A DNA stretch of 64,000 nucleotides from Diplosphaera chodatii (Eukaryota; Chlorophyta; Trebouxiophyceae; Prasiolales; Stichococcaceae), in NCBI GenBank assembly GCA_032358165.1, contig JAALGY010000020.1:1240001-1304000 (forward strand). Direction: 5' to 3'. Below are positions 1-10,000 of the stretch, piece after piece (position 1 is the stretch's first letter; every line of letters begins with the position of its first letter). The notes beneath the pieces were generated by a model, which searched no databases, was not told the DNA's origin, and saw only the letters and a program-made list of their open reading frames with translations. Both the position numbers and the translations under genes were made by a program.

Positions 1-766
1 TTCTGCAAGTGGCAAACGTTGCATAAGGGAATGCAGGTCCCTGGCCTAGCCTGTAGTCTCAGACGAGTTGGCCTCATTTGCGCCTGTTATTGTGCTTTCT
101 GCGGCACTTTGCCTGCATGTCGCACTCTCAACTGGGTCTGTGTGCAAGCTGTGCTATGACAGAGCGGCCGCAGCATCAAGCAGCTGTGTACGAGACGAGT
201 TACAGACTTGGACCTGGGGGACGCTGACGATCGGCTCGTCAACCTCTCACAGTTTGCTGTATGGGTGTGTTCACTTTGCTATGCTGCGCGTTGAACGAAG
301 CTTCGCTGTGTCGGCGCGCAGCACAAACTCTGGTTTGTTTGCGAATACCAGTGTCATGGTGCGATCTGAGCATGAGAGAGGGGCAAGCAGGCCAGTCGGC
401 TTGGTGCATGGCACGGTATCAACTTTGCATTCTCAGCAGTACGATGTTGTAAGGAAGGTCGTAACTGCGTACAAGCTCGCGGTTAAAGCGGCAGCGTGCT
501 GGCGTCGCTCAGTGCGATGGCCATGGCCGCCCAGCCGCACTGCATACTTGCCCACGCGACGCGTGGAGTTCACACTCAAATATGCGACAGCCTGTGGGTT
601 CCTCGTTCCACATGAGCTGCAGTGCAAAGTATGCATATCACCATGGCCTTCGCAGGTGGCAAGGCATGTATGCCCCACGGTGCCATAAGGTGGTATCATC
701 TCAGATCCTGCTATCCCCGTCAGTCAAGTCACAAGTCATGAGCTGACATCATTTGCATTGCCTCAG
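1..766. other. Left-edge region, no resolved gene; may hold 5' exon(s) of the ARM-SAM gene
   Basis: The first confident coding exon of the next gene opens at an acceptor at 765/766, so at least one exon must lie upstream. A short frame around 176-260 on the + strand reads acidic and leucine-rich (contains DLDLGDADDRLVNLSQ) and could be such an exon. A second possible start is an ATG near 519 (reads MAMAAQPHC). Neither joins with a clear donor, so the start cannot be fixed. No RNA gene or repeat was recognised here. Confidence 0.4.
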
Positions 767-3700
767 GCGAGCCCGGTGATACCGCACAGCCGGATGTCGG
801 AGCAGCACTTCCAGATGGCAGCCCACCAACGCCAGATGCTGGCACGCCAGTCAAGGCAGACGGCAGCCCATCACGGCATGCTGGCGCTTCGTTCGCTGAT
901 ACAACCGATGCAGCAGAGCCACCACTGCCGGCCAACGGTGTCGGCAGCCATGTGGTGGCGCCGTCAGACAGTGACAATGACAGTTTGCATGGAGGGGGGG
1001 CAGCTGGTGCGCCGCCAGCCTTGCCGCTGAGCACACATGCGAGGGCCCTTGTGGACGATGACTCCGATGAGGACGGTGAGCGGTACTGCCTCGTACTTTG
1101 TGCACATGCATGCGACCATGCAAAAGCAGTGTGAAGGCACGTCTGGGAAGCTGGCAGCTGCTGCATGACAGCTTTGCCCGTACACCCTCCTGTTGCAGAT
1201 GACGGGCCCAACAGGCAGCAAGGCAGCTATGAGGCAGACTATCAGGAGGAGGTAGCAGAGCCCCCCTCTGGTGCAGGCGGCTTCGCAGCATTCGAGGGCG
1301 GACCTCCTGCAGAGCAGCAGCAAAATCCACAGGCAGCCGTACCGAGCTCAGACTCAACACAACAGCAGCCACAGGCGGTTCCGCAGTCAATGGAACCTTG
1401 TCCTGAGACACAGCCTGAGGACGCAGCAGCGGGGAGCTCAGGCCTGCAAACATCAAGCGGAGCCCCGGAGGCAGCAGCACTGGAGCAGCAGCAGCAGCAG
1501 CAGCAGCAGGCGCCAGCGCCACCAGACTTGCCGCCCCGCACGCGAGCCATGGGCGTCCACGAGGAGGTGGTGCATCAGCTGATGCAGGAGGTCATCACCG
1601 GCAGCGCTGAAGTGCAGGAGGTGGCGGCAGAGCAGATCAGGTGCAGGCATGGGTCCTGCAGTAGTGTGCCACTGTGGCAGCCTTGAGTGGGTAATTTATT
1701 GGAATGCAGCAAGACGGTGCAGAGTGTGATGATCGACACTTCGGAGCGTCAGTGGCGGCCTTTAATGCATGCGCCATGCAAATGGATACAGGGATTTGAT
1801 GGCAGCTAAGGCAGGCTACCGTGAGGCACTGGTGGCGCTGGGCGGGCTCGCCTCGCTGGTGGCGCTGCTGGATGCGCCCGAGAAACCCGTCACGCTTTAT
1901 GTGGCGCAGGCGCTTGGCCACATCGCCTCCACCGCCTCCTGCCGAGCTGCTGTACGGTGGGCGGACATGGCACATCCTGGCCTGACAACGCTTCGCATGC
2001 CAGACAACATACTTCCAGAGCTTGTGCTCACTGCTTGCTGTCGCTGTATGGTGTGAACTGTATGGTGCAGGCAAGGTGCTGCAGTGGGGCTGCTGGTGGG
2101 CACGCTCATTCACGGGCAGGAGCGTGTGGAGGAACCGCTGCGCGAGGCAATCCTGCAGGTCAGCCTACAGACCAACATGGCCGCTGCCACGCTGCTCCAG
2201 CATTCGGTACATTTGTGGTGCTATCCTGTGCCTGACCTGTGCCCTCATGCCAGCCTGCTGCTTGTGCACTGCAGGCGCTGGCAGCAGTGGCAGCAGATGA
2301 TGCAGGGCGGCTGGCGGTGCACGAAGCCGGTGGCGTGCCGCTCCTCATCAAGCTCATGGATGACGGCTCGCCAACCGTGGTGTGCTTGCCGACGCTGGTC
2401 CACTGCCGACCAGGATGTTCCATGCTGCCAGCGGGCTGCTTCCAGTGGACTAGAATCGATATGTGACCGCCATGATCTGGTGTGGTGTGCTGCAGTTGAG
2501 CACGCGGTATGCGACAGAGCTGGTGGGACAGCTGGCACATGCCGAGCCGCTCAAGACAGCAATCCGGGACGCTGGCGGTCTGCTTGCTTTGGTCCGCCAC
2601 CTAAAGGTTGGTAGTGCTGTGGTAGGCAGTGCTGATGTGCAGTGCTGTGAGTTGCTGTCTGTGTCCAGGGTCGTGGAGTGTCGCAGCACATACACCTGGA
2701 ACCGACTGAAATGTAATGATGTAATGGAGCGTGCCATCACCTACGTACAGATGGAGAACCAGCGCGAGTCAACCCTGGAGACAGTCACGCGCTCACTCAC
2801 CATGCTGGTGATCAACAACCGCACGAACCAGGACTACATCAGGTGAAGCCATGACGGAGCACCATGTCAGCACGAGCAATGACAACGGCAAGGCAGATAC
2901 ATACTAAAAACTTTTTTGAGTCTGCGACTGTTGGGTTTGCCATCTGGCAGAGACAGGGATGCCCCACCTTGTGCTCTGGGTGATGTGCAGGACGATCGAC
3001 GGCCTCAAACCGCTGGTGCGGCTGCTGGAGATGGCGTCAGCTCAGGGTGTGGTGATGGCAGCACTGGACGCGCTGCGTGCAGCGTCCATGAACAATGATG
3101 ACAACAAGGCAGCCGCCGCCAGCTGTTGGCTGGTGCCCCAGCTCGTCAAGCTGATTGGCACAGAGGTGGGCTGGCCTTGCTATGCATCCAGCAATGTGGC
3201 GCAGAGAGCCATATCTGCGGCAGGGGACACCTTGTTCTTCCCTACATTCCTGGTCTTTTTGCTGGTGCTGACATGAGCACGATTACCGAACCGGAGCCGC
3301 CAACTGGTTGTGCAGGAGAAGACAGAGACAGTGGAGAAGGCGGTGGACTGCCTGCGCATCATCACCACTGGTAACGACGCCAACAAGCGGGCGCTGGTGG
3401 AGATCCCCATCGCACTGCGCGGCCTCATGCGCCTGCTGGCCGAGCCCAAAGCGGTGTGTACTGCTGCCTGCTGTCACTGTGACGTTGGCGCAATCCATCA
3501 ACATGTTGCATGGGGCCGGACCAACGTCACAACGCACCCGCACCTTCGGGTCGAACAGCCCAGTGTCATGCCAGTGCCACCATGCGCACACCACCCTCAG
3601 TGTGAGGTGTCGACAGCTGTTAATGACAAGGTGTGTGCTGATCAGGTGGTGACTGAGCGGGCGGTGGCAGTCGTTGGCAACCTGTCGACCAGCTCCGAAT

Positions 3701-5472
3701 ACTTTGGAGCACTCCGGGAAGCGGGTGCCTTGCAGCGCCTGGTGCGATCCCTCAATGCTTCTGAGCAACCAGTCAGCGAGTCGCATGGTTGGCATCGCTG
3801 GCTAGTCATTGAAGGACGTGGCACTGTTTGCTAATGTGCTGTCCAAAGATTTCGAAAATGTATGTAGGTGAGCCTGCTGGACAGCGGTGCGACGGCGCGT
3901 GTGACAGAGATCGCAGCCAAGAGCCTGGCAAACCTCGGCAGCGCGCCCAACAACCGTACCGGCATCCGCCTCGCGGGTGGCATCCCGCCTCTCGTCGCCC
4001 TGCTCGTGGAGCAGCCTACGCCCCAGGTGATGACAGCATTTGACCAGGATATGGCATGACCTGATGTGCCATCGTGACCCATCTTCGGAATGCATACGCG
4101 CACACACCCAACATCAGACGAAGTCGGTAGGTTCTGTAAGGGACAGTGTTCAGGTGACTAGTATGCCTCAGCAGAGCGCTGCAGGACACCTTTGTGATCA
4201 GATTGTGCTTGTGTGCAGGTGGCACATGCAGCAGAGCAGGCGCTGCGGGCGCTGCAGGTCACAGACAAGGAGCGCAATGCAATCCTGGAGGCCTTCCGCT
4301 ACAAGGAGGCGCGCATGGCAGCTGCAGTGGATGCGGCGATTGCACGCGCCGATGCAGTGGTGGAAGCCGCGTCAGCTGACACAGTGGACGCAGGGTCGAT
4401 ACCTTTCACCAGGTGCAGGCAGCGGCCTCCGCTGTGCTTGCCCTTAATGCACGGTGACCTGCGCAATATGTCATGGTCTATGTAGATTCGTCGGGCTTCG
4501 TTGCTCCTTCCATGCTTGCTTGATCTACTGCAGCCAGACATAATAGTCTCAGCTCGCATAAGTGACCTGGGGAGCACAGCCAGCTGACATGCAGGGGTGT
4601 GTGCGTGCAGATATGGGGTGCGGGAGGTGGCGCAGCTGATGAAAGAGCTGGGTTTTCCGGATGATGCGGTGGCTGCATTCAAGCAGAATGCAATCACCGG
4701 TGGGGATGTGCTGCAGCTGGGTGACGAGGATCTGTCCAGCGACCTGCAGCTGTCTCGCCTGCAGGTATGGTCGGCATCCTAACATCACAGCCCCACATGT
4801 GTCACATTGACTTCGCCGCACCAAGCACAAAGCGGCTTACACGTGCTCATGTGCAATGCACTCACATGCTTCTGCCCTACGCACGGCGCAGCGTGTGAAC
4901 ACTCAGGACGAGGTCGATCTATGCAGGCGAAAAAGGTGAAGGGTGTGCAGGCGGCGTTCAAGGTGTACAATGTTGCGATGCGGACGCCTGGCAGGGGCGA
5001 GCTCACCATGGTGGAGCTACGGGTGGGTACCGCCTGTCTGCTGTTCTACATCTGCTGCGCCTCTTGGAGCCCGTGAATTGCTTGTGGTGCTCATGAATCA
5101 CGTCACACTGCCAAGCAGTCTGTGCGCATAGTCTCATCTGCATTCCCGCCTGCAGGAATTCCTGCACAAGGCAGGCTTGAATGAGAAGAATGTGGTGACG
5201 GTGCTCAGCGGCCTAAAGGAGGTCCGCGCTGTCGCATGTTATCACATGAATGTGATGCAGGACGCAGACTGCTCAGCACCTCTGCACACAGGCCACTCCA
5301 GGCCTGTTCATGTTGAGGGCCAGCACCGGCCTGACAATGGTGCAATTGTGTGCGGCAGGTGCTGGGCAATGATGGCCTGGCAACGCTGTCATTCCGGGAG
5401 TTTCTCTTGGTCTACCCCTGGCTGGCGTCCACGGTGGAGGCACTTGGTGCGATGTTGCCACAGACACGGTGA
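767..5472 (+). CDS. Armadillo-repeat protein with SAM domain and degenerate EF-hand pair (5' incomplete)
   Basis: Probable scaffold or adaptor protein; cellular role unknown. About 16 exons keep one frame across GTG-type donors and GCAG acceptors, for example 767-1075 and 1199-1640. The first two exons encode an acidic, Ala/Pro/Gln-rich tail with a run of eight Gln (CAG repeat near 1486-1508). Exons from about 1797 to 4411 encode at least eight armadillo-like helical repeats, with recurrent motifs such as GGLASLVALLDAP, AGGVPLLIKLMDD, AGGLLALVRHLK and GGIPPLVALL. The exon at 4612-4764 is a SAM domain (REVAQLMKELGF, ITGGDVLQLGDEDL). The last three exons form two EF-hand-like helix-loop-helices (GELTMVELREFL; GLATLSFREFLL) without canonical acidic calcium ligands. 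The stop is TGA at 5470-5472. ARM plus SAM recalls SARM1, but no TIR domain follows. Domain calls are firm; the 5' end is unknown. Confidence 0.82.
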
Positions 5473-5622
5473 TTTCTGGCTGCGGCTGGACGCCTGGTAT
5501 GGGTATGACAGAAAGTTTTCGACCCTCAGATCTGCTGTCAGCTCGTCAATCCAGCTCAACTTCTGGTTAAGGGGCCTGCCACACATTTTTATACTCTGAA
5601 GTCCGAGGATCGAGGTATTCGC

Positions 5623-6445
5623 TTATACGGTAGCAACTAGGGGTCCAGCCATACCAGAGGCGCCCTGGAGCGAGTCAGTTGATGTGTCAACTCTTTCGAG
5701 CAACGTCGCATCTGTGCACTTCAGAAGGTACAGCGACCGCTTGACGCGTGAGGCAGCTACCATTGGCAACCTCTCCGACAACGCTCCCATGCTGCTGACC
5801 ACCCAGCCGTATATACCCGTGACATCACCTGCATGATGTTCGGCATGCGTATGGGGAGGACAGCATTACAGCCTGATGTCAAGTTGCTTACACGTCAGTT
5901 TTGTACGGCCATCACACCTTCCAACCATCCATAAGGCCCTGCTTCGTCTGGCACGAGATGTCGGGTGCACGCAGCAACCCACGCCGCTTTGTCTGCATAG
6001 TGCCTCACTTCGGAGAACATGACCCAGCCAACGATATGGGCTGCCTGGCTGTTCTCTGGCACCCTGTGTCCAAGAGTTGGTGTGCCAGCCTGGCCGGAGC
6101 TGGCCAACAGCCATATCTTTCTCCCTAAGCGTGACACGCAACAGCAGATGCACGGTTCAGATCAGTCGGCAACCGTGTTGTCAAGAGCATGGGTACATGT
6201 TGGCAGGCGTACCCAGGAGCTCAGTCGGAAGGTCGTAGCGCCGTGTCTCCTCAAGTTTCTGTCCCGAAAGGAGCAGCTCGCACCAGACGTCCTACGTGGT
6301 AGTACGCAGGCGTAGCTTCAGGCTGCGCATGCTTCTGGAAGACGTCCATTCATGAGCGCCACAGCATATACGTGTCCATGTTGCACACCTGACACTCCAG
6401 ACCCACGGCGCGATCTGCAAACCTTTCGAAAGCTGATGCCGCCAT
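5623..6445 (-). CDS. Small ASCH-domain protein (about 182 aa)
   Basis: ASCH domains are PUA-like folds proposed to bind RNA or modified bases; the substrate of this one is unknown. I assembled four exons on the minus strand: 6389-6445, 6213-6291, 5918-6124 and 5623-5828. They total 549 bases, exactly 183 codons with stop, and all junctions are GT-AG and in phase. The start ATG is 6443-6445 and the stop TAA is 5623-5625. Family features seen: the entry motif LLSGQKLEETRRYDLP, a strand with KIWLLASSG, then IVGWVMFSEVRHY, a CARHLVP-type motif (here CTRHLVP), PYGW, and a closing IYGWVV. The reconstructed exons fit together like known algal and protist ASCH hypothetical proteins. It ends 151 bases from the convergent ARM-SAM gene and shares a 618-base upstream region with the methyltransferase gene. 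Family assignment is from memory of motifs, not a search. Confidence 0.72.
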
Positions 6446-7063
6446 GCTGTGTCACGGACTCAGTACATCTCTCTGTGACAAAAATCTCTGGCAGCAGTCG
6501 TGCATGGTGGACTATCTAACTGCTGACCAAGAACTCCGCCCCCATGGTCATCAGCTGCACACCATCAGCTACCACATGCATTCTTTTCACAATGTCAGCG
6601 TTGCCGCCGGCGAGACGAATGTCCCAGACCACGTCGCGACGGAAGGATGCAGACGTCACGCGGGGCTTGCAACATCAGTCTGCGTTCTTGCGCAAGCATG
6701 ATATAAAAGATGATGTGTCTGGCGCCCCACAACACCGAAACGTCCTGCTGTCGGAAGTGCTTCCTGGAAAGCCAACCGCCGAGGGACGTTGATCAGCCAC
6801 TTGAGGCATGCTGCATGCAGCAAGGTAACCTCGTAGGCACGCAGTTCAGACCTCAGTACTCGTGCCGCTCGATCCACGATCCAACGTGCAGGTCCAGGTG
6901 CACACATCGAACTGGAAATCGCCAGTTCCACACACGCTGAAGCCTAATGTGCGTTGGCATTGAGAATGCGTGAGTCCTCCATCCGTTTTTCGTGCTTCAT
7001 GTAGTCAATCTGGTGCTGAGCAGAGGTGCTGAGCAGACAAGCAGACGCTGTACGTATAGCAAT
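6446..7063. promoter_or_regulatory. Divergent intergenic region between ASCH and methyltransferase genes
   Basis: Start codons at 6445 (minus) and 7064 (plus) face away from each other, so both promoters and 5' UTRs must lie here. Short frames in both strands lack splice-supported continuity or recognisable motifs. No convincing TATA box or tandem repeat was seen. Confidence 0.45.
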
Positions 7064-10000
7064 ATGATTGAGGAGGTACACAACCCAAGGCTTGAGCGGA
7101 CCAAACAGACAATGCATCCAGACGACCCAGCTGCTGCCATCGAGCAGCTGGACCCTAAGCAACTGGCCTTTGTCGTTGCACACCTCAAAGCGTCCGGCAA
7201 TGCAGCCTTCCAGGCGAAGCGCTATCGAGGCAAGCGGTGTCTTGCCTATGCTCTGTACAAAGCAAGGCATCCATTGTGTCGTCAAAGGGGTTAGCATGGT
7301 CACAACATCTGTATACGCACCGCCTGCATGTTGTCCACCCGCAGAAGCCGTCAGGCGCTATGATGAGGCGATCGCTGGTGCACCACATGACCCTACGCTG
7401 CTGGGCAACCGCTCAGCAGCATACCTGGCACTTGGACTCTACAGAGAGGCGGAGGAGGATGCACGCCACAGCACCGAGCTTGATCCATCATGGGCCAAAG
7501 GACACTTTCGGTGACTTGGCAATGTTGCCATGTGACCATGCACTGGGAAGGCGGTGCCGGTTTGCACGCCACAGCATGTGCCTGATGTATACGATGTCAG
7601 TATGACCTAACACAGGCTGGGGGCTGCGCTGATGGCCATGGGCGAGTGGACATCTGCGGCACATGCTCTTGCAACTGGTTTGCGCTGGGCACCAGGCAGC
7701 AAGGACATGGTGAGCAACCTTGTCCACTGCGCGCATCATTGGGCAACCCCAATGCGTCAGGAGGACTCTCAATGCAGCTTCTGCGCTACAGAGCGCTAAG
7801 CTGCAAGAAGCACGGGAGCAGCAGGCGCTGGAAAACGAGGCATGCAGGCAGCAGCAGGGCATGGCAAGCCGCCACCTGGCGGTGCGCTGACTCCATGGTC
7901 ATGTGACCGGTTGGAAATGTGCTGCAAACACGGCAGAGTACATGGGCTGTGGATGCTAAGGGGTAGGTGTACAGGCCAAGCTGCAACAGCACCCACACAT
8001 GCACCAGGCTGCAGGGTGCGTTCCAAAATGTGCCTCCTTGCCCTCAACAGGTCAAGCTGCGCGGTGCTCGACGGGCGGATGCGCGGCTGGCAGCGCTGAA
8101 CCAGGTCAAGCAGTCCATGGCTGCACCCGATTGGGAGCTTGACGACTCGGAATGGTGCGCTATGCCTTCTGGAAGTGATGGCCCTTCGACATGAAGTCGC
8201 CTGCATCCAGAACATCACTATGCCCTTCAGTGGACTGTGCCACATGGTTACCACATAGCCAACTGCCTCCTGAGCCTCTGGTCCTCTGCAGGCGGCCCAC
8301 GTTTAGGCCCAGCATGAAGCTGCAGCACCAGCCACCAAGGGGCCCCGAGGTTACAGCCCGTTGCACCACCCTGGCAGCCTACGTCAACGCTCTGGCGGAT
8401 CTGGCAGCACCCAAGAAAGCGCTGCCAATACTGCGCGACGCTGCCCGGCTGAATGCATTCAATGCTGGCATACGCAGCGCTCTGCGGTGCAAGGCAGGTG
8501 ATTGCAATTCGACAACATACATTTGAGGGCAAACTGATTGATCATCCAAAACGGGCATCCTTGCCACAGCCCCTGCTATGTGCAGATGCGCATGTCTTGG
8601 TGCTGGGAGCGGGCACGGGGCTGCTCCCATTGATGGCCGCGGCCGCTGGCGCGGGCTCCGTCACAGCTGTGGAGCGCACCCGCATGCTGTACCGCATGGC
8701 TCGGCAGGTGCAGAACAGAGGAAGCCCATACCGGCTGCACCTGACTTGGCGCTGATGTCCTATGGCACGGCGGCAGCAGAGCCCCTTGGTGTCTCTTGCA
8801 GGTATGGGAAGCCAATGCTGGCGCCCCCGATGCCACCCGCATCCGCCTCATCGACCGGAAGCTGCGCGCCGTCGGCATAGCAGGTCAGCAGACGCCCGCG
8901 GTGGTGATGCGAAGTGCGCGCTCTGCATGCTGGCTGTTCCACATCCGAAGCCGCCATCACGTTTGGTACCTTGCAATGTATGCGTGATGGTGTATGTGAT
9001 ATGCATGTGACGAGCACAGGGGAGCGGCTGCCGCCTGACATCCAGCATGCGGCAGAGCAGCTGGCAGCTCGGAGCCATGCTCAGGGCCAAGCTGCGGTGA
9101 AAAGGCAGCATCAGGACGCAGCAGACACTGCATCCACTGCTGCGCCTGGCCTGCAGAAGCCATCTGCAGGTCCACAAACACCTCACCACTACTGTGCATT
9201 GGGGCGCACCTGGTTTCTGCTTACCTTTATCACCCCATGTACGCTGTCCTATGTCGATCCTGTGCAGACTGCAGCCAGGTCAATGGCCATGCATCAGGCA
9301 AAGGACCTGCTGGGATACGGAACACAGCTACGGCGGATGGGGGAGCTGGAACCCTTCCAGGGTGTGTCGATGCTCGCGAGGCTGCTGCTTTGATGGATGC
9401 TGCAGCTGTCTTGCCATCGCGGGCCGACGTGTTGGTCACTGACATGATCGACCACAGGTACCATTCTGACTCTGACTTGAATCTAGCTGTGTAGCCCATC
9501 CATGCCTTCCTCTATGTAGTGTCGATATTATTATATACATGATCTGAAAGCTGCACACATATGTAACACACCCGTTGCCTCTCGCTGCCTGCAGCGTATT
9601 AGGGCTTGGGCTGCTGCCAGCAGTCGACTACGCAGCTGCTCGGCTGTTGACGCCGGACGCAGTCATCGTGCCGGCCAAGATCGAGGTCTTGAGGCCTTGG
9701 CAGCTCGCATGGGCATATGCAGATTGATGCACAATCTCATAATGCCAGACCGTCACCACAGCAGGAAGACTCCCTCAGGGAGCTATGCCATGTAAAAACT
9801 GCAGGTGTATGCCACGCTGGTGGAGCTGCGTGTTGGTGATGTGGCAGGGTTCGACCTGTCGGTGATGGACAACTACCGTTGGCACCCCCACCTCGAGCGC
9901 GTCGACCTCAGCAAGTATGTGTGTCTCGCATGAAGGATCGACGCACCTGCATGACCACAGCTCCTGCCAAACACGAACAGTGTGTTTTCAACACACCGCA

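Noticed and set aside
68..688. 207-codon open frame at the left edge with a hydrophobic start
   Set aside because: It starts at a non-ATG codon and its only coding-like part lies in another frame. No motif and no splice support.
9841..9860. tRNA T-loop-like GGTTCGACC
   Set aside because: It lies inside a methyltransferase coding exon, and no acceptor or anticodon stem could be paired around it.
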